Below, in pieces: positions 11,512 through 27,983 of a stretch of DNA of 64,000 nt (position 1 is the first letter of the stretch; each line of letters starts with the position of its first letter). Location: the NCBI RefSeq assembly GCF_050947335.1, contig NW_027473367.1, positions 868,001 to 932,000 on the forward strand, in the 5' to 3' direction. The notes beneath the pieces are model-generated. The model made no database searches. It had not been told where the DNA came from and was given only the letters and a program-made list of their open reading frames with translations. A program made the position numbers and the translations under genes. This DNA is from Megachile rotundata (lineage: Eukaryota; Arthropoda; Insecta; Hymenoptera; Megachilidae).

Positions 11512-14424
11512 CAATCATACAATCACAATCATACAATCACAATTATACAATCGCAAGCATACAATCACATTCATACAATCTCAATCATACAATCTCAATC
11601 ATACAATCACAATCATATAATCATAATCATACAATTACAATCATACATCACAATCATACAATCACAATCATACAATCACAATCATACAATCACAATCATG
11701 CAACCACAATCATACATTCAAAATCATGCAATCACAATCATACAATCACAATCATGCAATCACAATCATACAATCATAATCATACAATCACAATCATGCA
11801 ATCACAATCATACAACCATAATCATACAATCACAATCATACAATCACAATCGTACAATCACAATCGTACAATCACAATCATACAATCACAATCATACAAT
11901 CACAATCATGCAATCACAATCATACATTCAAAATCATGCAATCACAATCATAGAATCACAATCATGCAATCACAATCATACAATCATAATCATACAATTA
12001 CAATCATACATCACAATCATACAATCGCAATCATACAATCGCAATCATACAATTACAATATCCCAAATACAAACTCCCAAATACAATCATACAATCACAA
12101 TCATACAATCACAATCATACAATCACAATCATGCAATCACAATCATACAATCATATTCATACAATCACAATCATACAATCACAATCATACAATCACAATC
12201 ATACAATCACAATCATACAATCACAATCATACAATCACAATCATACAATCGCAAGCATACAATCACAATCATACAATCTCAATCATACAATCACAATCAT
12301 ACAATCATAATCGACAATTACAATCATACATCACAATCATACAATCACATTCATACAATCACAATGATACTATCGCAATCATACAATCACAATCATACAA
12401 TCACAATCATACAATCACAATCATACAATCACAATCATACAATCACAATCTTACAATCACAATCAAAGAATCACAATCATACAATCACAATCATACAATC
12501 GCAAGCATACAATCACAATCATACAATCATAATCATACAATTACAATCATACATCACAATCATACAATCACAATCATACAATCGCAATCATACAATTACA
12601 ATCTCCCAAATACAATCTCCCAAATACAATCATACAATCACAATCATACAATCACAATCATACAATCACAATCGTACAATCACAATCATACAATCACAAT
12701 CATACATTCAAAATCATGCAATCACAATCATACAATCACAATCATGCAATCACAATCATACAATCACAATCATACAATCACAATCATGCAATCACAATCA
12801 TACAATCATAATCATACAATCACAATCATACAATCGCAATCATACAATCACAATCATACAATCATAATCATACAATCACAATCATACAATCATAATCATA
12901 CAATTACAATCATACATCACAATCATACAATCACAATCATACAATCGCAATCATACAATTACAATCTCCAAATACAATCTCCCAAATACAATCATACAAT
13001 CACAATCATACAATCACAATCATACAATCACAATCATACAATCACAATCATACAATGACAATCATACAATCACAATCATACAATCACAATCATACTATCA
13101 CAATCATACAATCACAATCATACAATCACAATCATACAATCACATTCATACAATCTCAATCATACAATCTCAATCATACAATCACAATCACACAATCATA
13201 ATCATACAATTACAATCATACATCACAATCATACAATCACAATCATACAATCACAATCATACAATCACAATCATGCAACCACAATCATACATTCAAAATC
13301 ATGCAATCACAATCATACAATCACAATCATGCAATCACAATCATACAATCATAATCATACAATCACAATCATGCAATCACAATCATACAACCATAATCAT
13401 ACAATCACAATCATACAATCACAATCGTACAATCACAATCGTACAATCACAATCGCACAACCACAATCAGACAATCACAATCATACAATCACAATCATAC
13501 AATCACAATCATACAATCACAATCATACAATCACAATCATGCAATCACAATCATACATTCAAAATCATGCAATCACAATCATACAATCACAATCATGCAA
13601 TCACAATCATACAATCATAATCATACAATTACAATCATACATCACAATCATACAATCGCAATCATACAATCGCAATCATACAATTACAATCATACATCAC
13701 AATCACATAATCGCAATCATACAATCGCAATCATACAATTACAATACCCCAAAAACAAACTCCCAAATACAATCATACAATCACAATCATACAATCACAA
13801 TCATAAAATCACAATCATGCAATCACAATCATACAATCATATTCATACAATCACAATCATACAATCACAATCGTACATTCACAATCGTACAATCACAATC
13901 GCACAACCACAATCAGACAATCACACTCATACAATCACAATCATGCAATCACAATCATACAATCACAATCATACAATCACAATCATACTTTCACAATCAT
14001 ACAATCACAATCATACAATCACACTCATACAATCACAATCATACAATCACAATCATACAATCACAATCTTACAATCACAATCAAAGAATCACAATCATAC
14101 AATCACAATCATACAATCGCAAGCATACAATCACAATCATACAATCTCAATCATACAATCACAATCATACATTCATAATCATACAATCACAATCATACAA
14201 TCACAATCATACAATCACAATCATACTATCGCAATCGTACAATCACAATCGTACAATCACAATCGCACAACCACAATCAGACAATCACAATCATACAATC
14301 ACAATCATACAATCACAATCATGCAATCACAATCATACAATCACAATCATACAATCACAATCATACTTTCACAATCATACTATCACAATCATACAGTCAC
14401 AATCATACAATCACAGTCATACAA
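11512..14424 (+). repeat. Block C, second copy
   Basis: Matches 7045-9916 at offsets of 4467, then 4495 (two extra canonical units near 12380-12435), then 4494 (loss of one C from a CTCCC box at 12961), then 4508 (one more unit). Private changes are the 13-bp CTCCAAAT unit at 12961-12973, ACAATACCCC at 13741, and AATCACACAATC near 13188. The last two regions help place it next to the 24.5-28 kb copy. Confidence 0.82.
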
Positions 14425-14999
14425 TCACAATCATACAACCACAATCATACTATCACAATCGTACAATCACAATCATACAATCACAATCATACAATCACAC
14501 TCATACAATCACAATCATACAATCACAATCATACAATCACAATCTTACAATCACAATCAAAGAATCACAATCATACAATCACAATCATACAATCGCAAGC
14601 ATACTATCACAATCATACAATCTCAATCATACAATCACAATCATACAATCATAATCATACAATTACAATCCTACATCACAATCATACAATCACAATCATA
14701 CAATCGCAATCATACAATCACAAAAATACAATCATAATCATACAATCACAATCATACAATCGCAATCATACAATCACAATCATACAATCATAATCATACA
14801 ATCACAATCATACAATCATAATCATACAATTACAATCATACATCACAATCATACAATCACAATCATACAATCGCAATCATACAATTACAATCTCCCAAAT
14901 ACAATCTCCCAAATACAATCATACAATCACAATCATACAATCACAATCATACAATCACAATCATACAATCACAATCATACATTCAAAATCATGCAATCA

Positions 15000-15633
15000 C
15001 AATCATACAATCACAATCATACAATCACAATCATACAATCGCAAGCATACAGTCACATTCATACAATCTCAATCATACAATCTCAATCATACAATCACAA
15101 TCATACAATCATAATCATACAATTACAATCATACACCACAATCATACAATCGCAATCATACAATCGCAATCATACAATCACAATCATACAATCTCAATCA
15201 TACAATCTCAAACATACAATCACAATCATACAATCATAATCATACAATGACAATCATACATCACAATCATACAATCACAATCATACAATCGCAATCATAC
15301 AATCACAATCATACAATCGCAATCATACAATCACAATCATGCAATCACAAAAATACAATCATAATCATACAATCACAATCATACAATCACAATCGTACAA
15401 TCACAATCGTACAATCACAATCGCACAACCACAATCAGACAATCACAATCATACGATCACAATCATACAATCACAATCATACAATCACAATCATACAATC
15501 ACAATCATACAATCACAATCGTACTATCACAATCGTACAATCACAATCGTACAATCACAATCGCACAACCACAATCAGACAATCACAATCATACAATCAC
15601 AATCATACAATCACAATCATGCAATCACAATCA
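15000..15633 (+). repeat. Segment matching 10074-10707
   Basis: After about 15 kb the sequence stops following the 28 kb block and follows 10074-10707 at offset 4926. It shares ACAGTCACATTCAT, ACACCACAATCAT, ACAATCTCAAACAT and a repeated CGT-CGT-CGC-CAG word. Most units in the word order are identical. It ends where an ACATTCAAAATCAT unit at 15634 replaces the partner's ACAATC unit. Confidence 0.78.
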
Positions 15634-15849
15634 TACATTCAAAATCATGCAATCACAATCATAGAATCACAATCATGCAATCACAATCATACAATCATAA
15701 TCATACAATTACAATCATACATCACAATCATACAATCGCAATCATACAATCGCAATCATACAATTACAATATCCCAAATACAAACTCCCAAATACAATCA
15801 TACAATCGCAATCATACAATTACAATCTCCCAAATACAATCTCCCAAAT
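15620..15849 (+). repeat. Segment matching 7442-7615, then two extra CTCCC units
   Basis: Offset 8178 to the AGAATC/ATATCCC stretch of block C (TAGAATC at 7484 and 15662; boxes at 7588-7615 and 15766-15793). A second CTCCC box follows at 15822-15849, only 28 bp after the first ends. The same double-box arrangement recurs at 29506/29562, 32717/32773 and 42561/42617. Confidence 0.75.
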
Positions 15850-16220
15850 ACAATCATACACTCACAATCATACAATCACAATCATACAATCGCAATCATA
15901 CAATGACAATCATACAATCACAATCATACAATCACAATCATACTATCACAATCATACAATCACAATCATACAATCACAATCATACAATCACATTCATACA
16001 ATCTCAATCATACAATCTCAATCATACAATCACAATCATACAATCATAATCATACAATTACAATCATACATCACAATCATACAATCACAATCATACAATC
16101 ACAATCATACAATCACAATCATGCAACCACAATCATACATTCAAAATCATGCAATCACAATCATACAATCACAATCATGCAATCACAATCATACAATCAT
16201 AATCATACAATCACAATCAT

Positions 16221-16556
16221 GCAATCACAATCATACAACCATAATCATACAATCACAATCATACAATCACAATCGTACAATCACAATCGTACAATCACAA
16301 TCGCACAACCACAATCAGACAATCACAATCATACAATCACAATCATACAATCACAATCATACAATCACAATCATACAATCACAATCATGCAATCACAATC
16401 ATACAACCATAATCATACAATCACAATCGTACAATCACAATCGTACAATCACAATCGTACAATCACAATCGCACAACCACAATCAGACAATCACAATCAT
16501 ACAATCACAATCATACAATCACAATCATACTATCACAATCATACAACCACAATCAT
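16221..16556 (+). repeat. 168-bp (12-unit) tandem duplication
   Basis: The unit order GCAATC, ACAACCATAATCAT, CGT units, CGC, CAG starts at 16221 and again at 16389, exactly 168 bp later. The second copy has three CGT units in a row where the first has two, so a single A/G difference separates them in that part. The tails diverge after about 16525, where CTATC and ACAACC units appear, so the right boundary is approximate. Confidence 0.75.
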
Positions 16557-17502
16557 ACAATCACAATCATACATTCAAAATCATGCAATCACAATCATAC
16601 AATCACAATCATACAATCACAATCATACAATCACAATCATACAATCACAATCATACAATCGCAAGCATACAATCACATTCATACAATCTCAATCATACAA
16701 TCTCAATCATACAATCGCAATCATACAATCATAATCATACAATTACAATCATACATCACAATCATACAATCGCAATCATACAATCGCAATCATACAATCA
16801 CAATCATACAATCGCAATCATACAATTACAATCTCCCAAATACAATCTCCCAAATACAATCTCCCAAATACAATCTCCCAAATACAATCTCCCAAATACA
16901 ATCATACAATCACAATCATACAATCACAATCATACAATCACAAACATGCAATCACGATCATGCATTCAAAATCATGCAATCACAATCATACAATCATAAT
17001 CATGCAATCGCAATCATACAATCACAATCATACAATCACAATCATACAATCACAATCATACAATCACAATCATACAATCACAATCATACAATCACAATCA
17101 TGCAATCACAATCATACATTCAAAATCATGCAATCACAATCATACAATCACAATCATGCAATCACAATCATACAATCATAATCATACAATCACAATCATA
17201 CAATCACAATCATGCAATCACAATCATACATTCAAAATCATGCATCACAATCATACAATCACAATCATGCAATCACAATCATACAATCATAATCATACAA
17301 TCACAATCATACAATCACAGTCATACAATCACAATCATACAACCACAATCATACTATCACAATCATACAATCACAATCATACAATCACAATCATACAATC
17401 ACACTCATATAATCACAATCATACAATCACAATCATACAATCACAATCTTACAATCACAATCAAAGAATCACAATCATACAATCACAATCATACAATCGC
17501 AA
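16557..17502 (+). repeat. Mosaic stretch with five-copy CTCCC cluster
   Basis: Short word-level patches without a long partner that I could find. It holds the largest CTCCC cluster in the window (16828-16897), a GCAATC-rich part (16945-17260) with ACAATCACAAACAT and GCAATCACGATCAT units, and a unique 13-bp GCATCACAATCAT unit at about 17242. Confidence 0.7.
16828..16897 (+). repeat. Five-copy CTCCC cluster
   Basis: Motifs at 16833, 16847, 16861, 16875 and 16889. This is the longest run of this word in the window. Confidence 0.95.
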
Positions 17503-20500
17503 GCATACAATCACAATCATACAATCTCAATCATACAATCACAATCATACAATCATAATCATACAATTACAATCATACATCACAATCATACAATCACAAT
17601 CATACAATCGCAATCATACAATCACAAAAATACAATCATAATCATACAATCACAATCATACAATCGCAATCATACAATCACAATGATACAATCATAATCA
17701 TACAATCACAATCATACAATCATAATCATACAATTACAATCATACATCACAATCATACAATCACAATCATACAATCGCAATCATACAACTACAATCTCCC
17801 AAATACAATCTCCCAAATACAATCATACAATCACAATCATACAATCACAATCCTACAATCACAATCATACAATCACAATCATACATTCAAAATCATGCAA
17901 TCACAATCATACAATCACAATCATACAATCACAATCATACAATCGCAAGCATACAATCACATTCATACAATCTCAATCATACAATCTCAATCATACAATC
18001 ACAATCATACAATCATAATCATACAATTACAATCATACATCACAATCATACAATCGCAATCATACAATCGCAATCATACAATCACAATCATACAATCTCA
18101 ATCATACAATCTCAATCATACAATCACAATCATACAATCATAATCATACAATTACAATCATACATCACAATCATACAATCACAATCATACAATCGCAATC
18201 ATACAATCACAATCATACAATCGCAATCATACAATTGCAATCTCCCAAATACAATCTCCCAAATACAATCATACAATCACAATCATACAATCACAATCAT
18301 ACAATCACAATCATACAATCACAATCATACAATCACAATCAAACAATCACAATCATGCAATCACAATCATACATTCAAAATCATGCAATCACAATCATAC
18401 AATCACAATCATGCAATCACAATCATACAATCATAATCATACAATCACAATCATACAATCACAATCGTACAATCACAATCGCACAACCACAATCAGACAA
18501 TCACAATCATACAATCACAACCATACAATCACAAGCATACAATCACAATCATACAATCACAATCATGCAATCACAAAAATACAATCATAATCATACAATC
18601 ACAATCATACAATCGCAATCATACAATCACAATCATACAATCATAATCATACAATCACAATCATACAATCATAATCATACAATTACAATCATACTATCAC
18701 AATCATACAATCACAATCATACAATCACAATCATACAATCACAATCATACAATCACAATCATACATTCAAAATCATGCAATCACAACCATACAATCACAA
18801 TTATGCAATCACAATCATACAATCACAATCATACATTCAAAATCATGCAATCACAATCATACAATCACAATCATGCAATCACAATCATACAATCACAATC
18901 ATACAATCACAATCATACAATCACAATCATACAATCACAATCATACAATCACAATCATACAATCACAATCATACAATCACGATCATACAATCACAATCAT
19001 ACAATCACAATCATACAATCACAATCATACAATCACAATCATACAATCACAATTATACAATCGCAAGCATACAATCACATTCATACAATCTCAATCATAC
19101 AATCTCAATCATACAATCACAATCATATAATCATAATCATACAATTACAATCATACATCACAATCATACAATCACAATCATACAATCACAATCATACAAT
19201 CACAATCATGCAACCACAATCATACATTCAAAATCATGCAATCACAATCATACAATCACAATCATGCAATCACAATCATACAATCATAATCATACAATCA
19301 CAATCATGCAATCACAATCATACAACCATAATCATACAATCACAATCATACAATCACAATCGTACAATCACAATCGTACAATCACAATCATACAATCACA
19401 ATCATACAATCACAATCATGCAATCACAATCATACATTCAAAATCATGCAATCACAATCATAGAATCACAATCATGCAATCACAATCATACAATCATAAT
19501 CATACAATTACAATCATACATCACAATCATACAATCGCAATCATACAATCGCAATCATACAATTACAATATCCCAAATACAAACTCCCAAATACAATCAT
19601 ACAATCACAATCATACAATCACAATCATACAATCACAATCATGCAATCACAATCATACAATCATATTCATACAATCACAATCATACAATCACAATCATAC
19701 AATCACAATCATACAATCACAATCATACAATCACAATCATACAATCACAATCATACAATCGCAAGCATACCATCACAATCATACAATCTCAATCATACAA
19801 TCACAATCATACAATCATAATCGACAATTACAATCATACATCACAATCATACAATCACATTCATACAATCACAATGATACTATCGCAATCATACAATCAC
19901 AATCATACAATCACAATCATACAATCACAATCATACAATCACAATCTTACAATCACAATCAAAGAATCACAATCATACAATCACAATCATACAATCGCAA
20001 GCATACAATCACAATCATACAATCATAATCATACAATTACAATCATACATCACAATCATACAATCACAATCATACAATCGCAATCATACAATTACAATCT
20101 CCCAAATACAATCTCCCAAATACAATCATACAATCACAATCATACAATCACAATCATACAATCACAATCGTACAATCACAATCATACAATCACAATCATA
20201 CATTCAAAATCATGCAATCACAATCATACAATCACAATCATGCAATCACAATCATACAATCACAATCATACAATCACAATCATGCAATCACAATCATACA
20301 ATCATAATCATACAATCACAATCATACAATCGCAATCATACAATCACAATCATACAATCATAATCATACAATCACAATCATACAATCATAATCATACAAT
20401 TACAATCATACATCACAATCATACAATCACAATCATACAATCGCAATCATACAATTACAATCTCCCAAATACAATCTCCCAAATACAATCATACAATCAC

Positions 20501-23244
20501 AATCATACAATCACAATCATACAATCACAATCATACAATCACAATCATACAATGACAATCATAAAATCACAATCATACAATCACAATCATACTATCACAA
20601 TCATACAATCACAATCATACAATCACAATCATACAATCACATTCATACAATCTCAATCATACAATCTCAATCATACAATCACAATCATACAATCGTAATC
20701 ATACAATTACAATCATACATCACAATCATACAATCACAATCATACAATCACAATCATACAATCACAATCATGCAACCACAATCATACATTCAAAATCATG
20801 CAATCACAATCATACAATCACAATCATGCAATCACAATCATACAATCATAATCATACAATCACAATCATGCAATCACAATCATACAACCATAATCATACA
20901 ATCACAATCATACAATCACAATCGTACAATCACAATCGTACAATCACAATCGCACAACCACAATCAGACAATCACAATCATACAATCACAATCATACAAT
21001 CACAATCATACAATCACAATCATACAATCACAATCATGCAATCACAATCATACATTCAAAATCATGCAATCACAATCATGCAATCACAATCATGCAATCA
21101 CAATCATACAATCATAATCATACAATTACAATCATACATCACAATCATACAATCGCAATCATACAATCGCAATCATACAATTACAATCATACATCACAAT
21201 CATATAATCGCAATCATACAATCGCAATCATACAATTACAATATCCCAAAAACAAACTCCCAAATACAATCATACAATCACAATCATACAATCACAATCA
21301 TACAATCACAATCATGCAATCACAATCATACAATCATATTCATACAATCACAATCATACAATCACAATCGTACATTCACAATCGTACAATCACAATCGCA
21401 CAACCACAATCAGACAATCACACTCATACAATCACAATCATGCAATCACAATCATACAATCACAATCATACAATCACAATCATACTTTCACAATCATACA
21501 ATCACAATCATACAATCACACTCATACAATCACAATCATACAATCACAATCATACAATCACAATCTTACAATCACAATCAAAGAATCACAATCATACAAT
21601 CACAATCATACAATCGCAAGCATACAATCACAATCATACAATCTCAATCATACAATCACAATCATACATTCATAATCATAAAATCACAATCATACAATCA
21701 CAATCATACATTCACAATCATACTATCACAATCGTACAATCACAATCGTACAATCACAATCGCACAACCACAATCAGACAATCACAATCATACAATCACA
21801 ATCATACAATCACAATCATGCAATCACAATCATACAATCACAATCATACAATCACAATCATACTTTCACAATCATACTATCACAATCATACAGTCACAAT
21901 CATACAATCACAGTCATACAATCACAATCATACAATCGCAATCATACAATCACAATCATGCAATCACAAAAATACAATCATAATCATACAATCACAATCA
22001 TACAATCACAATCGTACAATCACAATCGTACAATCACAATCGCACAACCACAATCAGACAATCACAATCATACGATCACAATCATACAATCACAATCATA
22101 CAATCACAATCATACAATCGCAAGCATACAGTCACATTCATACAATCTCAATCATACAATCTCAATCATACAATCACAATCATACAATCATAATCATACA
22201 ATTACAATCATACACCACAATCATACAATCGCAATCATACAATCGCAATCACACAATCACAATCATACAATCTCAATCATACAATCTCAAACATACAATC
22301 ACAATCATACAATCATAATCATACAATGACAATCAAACATCACAATCATACAATCACAATCATACAATCGCAATCATACAATCACAATCATACAATCGCA
22401 ATCATACAATCACAATCATGCAATCACAAAAATACAATCATAATCATACAATCACAATCATACAATCACAATCGTACAATCACAATCGTACAATCACAAT
22501 CGCACAACCACAATCAGACAATCACAATCATACGATCACAATCATACAATCACAATCATACAATCACAATCATACAATCACAATCATACAATCACAATCG
22601 TACTATCACAATCGTACAATCACAATCGTACAATCACAATCGCACAACCACAATCAGACAATCACAATCATACAATCACAATCATACAATCACAATCATG
22701 CAATCACAATCATACAATCACAATCATACAATCACAATCATACTTTCACAATCATACTATCACAATCATACAATCACAATCATACAATCACAGTCATACA
22801 ATCACAATCATACAACCACAATCATACTATCACAATCATACAATCACAATCATACAATCACAATCATACAATCACACTCATACAATCACAATCATACAAT
22901 CACAATCATACAATCACAATCTTACAATCACAATCAAAGAACCACAATCATACAATCACAATCATACAATCGCAAGCATACAATCACAATCATACAATCT
23001 CAATCATACAATCACAATCATACAATCATAATCATACAATTACAATGATACATCACAATCATACAATCACAATCATACAATCGCAATCATACAATCACAA
23101 AAATACAATCATAATCATACAATCACAATCATACAATCGCAATCATACAATCACAATCATACAATCACAATCATACAATCACAATCATACATTCAAAATC
23201 ATGCAATCACAATCATACAATCACAATCATACAATCACAATCAT
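17503..23244 (+). repeat. Block B, copy 2 (partner 5540-11239)
   Basis: Copy of 5540-11239, about 42 bp longer at the right edge because of three extra canonical units. Private changes (AATCAAACATC near 22332, AGAACCAC near 22937, AATGATACATC near 23044) are shared with the 36.7-39.6 kb block and not with copy 1. They mark the 22 kb and 37 kb copies as closest relatives. Confidence 0.85.
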
Positions 23245-25190
23245 ACAATCGCAAGCATACAATCACATTCATACAATCTCAATCATACAATCTCAATCAT
23301 ACAACCACAATCATACTATCACAATCATACAATCACAATCATACAATCACAATCATACAATCACACTCATACAATCACAATCATACAATCTCAATCATAC
23401 AATCACAATCTTACAATCACAATCAAAGAATCACAATCATACAATCACAATCATACAATCGCAAGCATACAATCACAATCATACAATCTCAATCATACAA
23501 TCACAATCATACAATCATAATCATACAATTACAATCATACATCACAATCATACAATCGCAATCATACAATCGCAATCATACAATCACAATCATACAATCT
23601 CAATCATACAATCTCAATCATACAATCACAATCATACAATCATAATCATACAATTACAATCATACATCACAATCATACAATCACAATCATACAATCGCAA
23701 TCATACAATCACAATCATACAATCGCAATCATACAATTGCAATCTCCCAAATACAATCTCCCAAATACAATCATACAATCACAATCATACAATCACAATC
23801 ATACAATCACAATCATACAATCACAATCATACAATCACAATCAAACAATCACAATCATGCAATCATAATCATACATTCAAAGTCATGCAATCACAATCAT
23901 ACAATCACAATCATGCAATCACAATCATACAATCATAATCATACAATCACAATCATACAATCACAATCGTACAATCACAATCGCACAACCACAATCAGAC
24001 AATCACAATCATACAATCACAACCATACAATCACAATCATACAATCACAATCATACAATCACAATCATGCAATCACAAAAATACAATCATAATCATACAA
24101 TCACAATCATACAATCGCAATCATACAATCACAATCATACAATCATAATCATACAATCACAATCATACAATCATAATCATACAATTACAATCATACTATC
24201 ACAATCATACAATCACAATCATACAATCACAATCATACAATCACAATCATACATTCAAAATCATGCAATCACAACCATACAATCACAATCATGCAATCAC
24301 AATCATACAATCACAATCATACATTCAAAATCATGCAATCACAATCATACAATCACAATCATGCAATCACAATCATACAATCACAATCATACAATCACAA
24401 TCATACAATCACAATCATACAATCACAATCATACAATCACAATCATACAATCACGATCATACAATCACAATCATACAATCACAATCATACAATCACAATC
24501 ATACAATCACAATCATACAATCACAATTATACAATCGCAAGCATACAATCACATTCATACAATCTCAATCATACAATCTCAATCATACAATCACAATCAT
24601 ATAATCATAATCATACAATTACAATCATACATCACAATCATACAATCACAATCATACAATCACAATCATACAATCACAATCATGCAACCACAATCATACA
24701 TTCAAAATCATGCAATCACAATCATACAATCACAATCATGCAATCACAATCATACAATCATAATCATACAATCACAATCATGCAATCACAATCATACAAC
24801 CATAATCATACAATCACAATCATACAATCACAATCGTACAATCACAATCGTACAATCACAATCATACAATCACAATCATACAATCACAATCATGCAATCA
24901 CAATCATACATTCAAAATCATGCAATCACAATCATAGAATCACAATCATGCAATCACAATCATACAATCATAATCATACAATTACAATCATACATCACAA
25001 TCATACAATCGCAATCATACAATCGCAATCATACAATTACAATATCCCAAATACAAACTCCCAAATACAATCATACAATCACAATCATACAATCACAATC
25101 ATACAATCACAATCATGCAATCACAATCATACAATCATATTCATACAATCACAATCATACAATCACAATCATACAATCACAATCATACAA
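21985..25190 (+). repeat. Block D, copy 1 (partner 36702-39630)
   Basis: Matches 36702-39316 at a constant offset of 14717 up to 24599. The match resumes at 24882 with offset 14438. The later copy therefore lacks the 24600-24881 part, a difference of 279 bp or 20 units including one 13-mer. Shared private units include AGAACCAC, AATGATACATC and GCAATCATAATCAT followed by ACATTCAAAGTCAT (near 23863-23884). Confidence 0.85.
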
Positions 25191-27983
25191 TCACAATCAT
25201 ACAATCACAATCATACAATCGCAAGCATACAATCACAATCATACAATCTCAATCATACAATCACAATCATACAATCATAATCGACAATTACAATCATACA
25301 TCACAATCATACAATCACATTCATACAATCACAATGATACTATCGCAATCATACGATCACAATCATACAATCACAATCATACAATCACAATCATACAATC
25401 ACAATCTTATAATCACAATCAAAGAATCACAATCATACAATCACAATCATACAATCGCAAGCATACAATCACAATCATACAATCATAATCATACAATTAC
25501 AATCACACATCACAATCATACAATCACAATCATACAATCGCAATCATACAATTACAATCTCCCAAATACAATCTCCCAAATACAATCATACAATCACAAT
25601 CATACAATCACAATCATACAATCACAATCGTACAATCACAATCATACAATCACAATCATACATTCAAAATCATGCGATCACAATCATACAATCACAATCA
25701 TGCAATCACAATCATACAATCACAATCATACAATCACAATCATGCAATCACAATCATACAATCATAATCATACAATCACAATCATACAATCGCAATCATA
25801 CAATCACAATCATACAATCATAATCATACAATCACAATCATACAATCATAATCATACAATTACAATCATACATCACAATCATACAATCACAATCATACAA
25901 TCGCAATCATACAATTACAATCTCCCAAATACAATCTCCCAAATACAATCATACAATCACAATCATACAATCACAATCATACATTCACAATCATACAATG
26001 ACAATCATACAATCACAATCATACAATCACAATCATACTATCACAATCATACAATCACAATCATACAATCACAATCATACAATCACATTCATACAATCTC
26101 AATCATACAATCTCAATCATACAATCACAATCACACAATCATAATCATACAATTACAATCATACATCACAATCATACAATCACAATCATACAATCACAAT
26201 CATACAATCACAATCATGCAACCACAATCATACATTCAAAATCATGCAATCACAATCATACAATCACAATCATGCAATCACAATCATACAATCATAATCA
26301 TACAATCACAATCATGCAATCACAATCATACAACCATAATCATACAATCACAATCATACAATCACAATCGTACAATCACAATCGTACAATCACAATCGCA
26401 CAACCACAATCAGACAATCACAATCATACAATCACAATCATACAATCACAATCATACAATCACAATCATACAATCACAATCATGCAATCACAATCATACA
26501 TTCAAAATCATGCAATCACAATCATACAATCACAATCATGCAATCACAATCATACAATCATAATCATACAATTACAATCATACATCACAATCATACAATC
26601 GCAATCATACAATCGCAATCATACAATTACAATCATACATCACAATCACATAATCGCAATCATACAATCGCAATCATACAATTACAATATCCCAAAAACA
26701 AACTCCCAAATACAATCATACAATCACAATCATACAATCACAATCATACAATCACAATCATGCAATCACAATCATACAATCATATTCATACAATCACAAT
26801 CATACAATCACAATCGTACATTCACAATCGTACAATCACAATCGCACAACCACAATCAGACAATCACACTCATACAATCACAATCATGCAATCACAATCA
26901 TACAATCACAATCATACAATCACAATCATACTTTCACAATCATACAATCACAATCATACAATCACACTCATACAATCACAATCATACAATCACAATCATA
27001 CAATCACAATCTTACAATCACAATCAAAGAATCACAATCATACAATCACAATCATACAATCGCAAGCATACAATCACAATCATACAATCTCAATCATACA
27101 ATCACAATCATACATTCATAATCATACAATCACAATCATACAATCACAATCATACAATCACAATCATACTATCACAATCGTACAATCACAATCGTACAAT
27201 CACAATCGCACAACCACTATCAGACAATCACAATCATACAATCACAATCATACAATCACAATCATGCAATCACAATCATACAATCACAATCATACAATCG
27301 CAATCATACTTTCACAATCATACTATCACAATCATACAGTCACAATCATACAATCACAGTCATACAATCACAATCATACAACCACAATCATACTATCACA
27401 ATCATACAATCACAATCATACAATCACAATCATACAATCACACTCATACAATCACAATCATACAATCACAATCATACAATCACAATCTTACAATCACAAT
27501 CAAAGAATCACAATCATACAATCACAATCATACAATCGCAAGCATACAATCACAATCATACAATCTCAATCATACAATCACAATCATACAATCATAATCA
27601 TACAATTACAATCATACATCACAATCATACAATCACAATCATACAATCGCAATCATACAATCACAAAAATACAATCATAATCATACAATCACAATCATAC
27701 AATCGCAATCATACAATCACAATCATACAATCATAATCATACAATCACAATCATACAATCATAATCATACAATTATAATCATACATCACAATCATACAAT
27801 CACAATCATACAATCGCAATCATACAATTACAATCTCCCAAATACAATCTCCCAAATACAATCATACAATCACAATCATACAATCACAATCATACAATCA
27901 CAATCATACAATCACAATCATACATTCAAAATCATGCAATCACAATCATACAATCACAATCATACAATCACAATCATACAATC
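24500..27983 (+). repeat. Block C, fourth copy plus flank (partner 11512-15040)
   Basis: Matches 11512-15040 at offsets of about 12984, 12970 and finally 12943 bp, so it extends further right than the 7-10 kb copy does. Shared rare units include AATCACACAATC (near 13188 and 26131) and CACATAATCGC (near 13705 and 26648), which the 9 kb copy lacks (it has CATATAATCGC). The shared variants make this the closest relative of the 11.5-15 kb copy. The third copy lies within 19000-21920. Confidence 0.8.

Noticed and set aside
10413..13058. Open frame of 881 codons, and all other long forward open frames (up to about 630 codons)
   Set aside because: They are frame-independent readings of the 14-bp repeat, overlap each other in several frames, start at ATG or TTG triplets of variant units and end at the TAA of another variant. 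No domain, signal peptide or non-repeat sequence is present.
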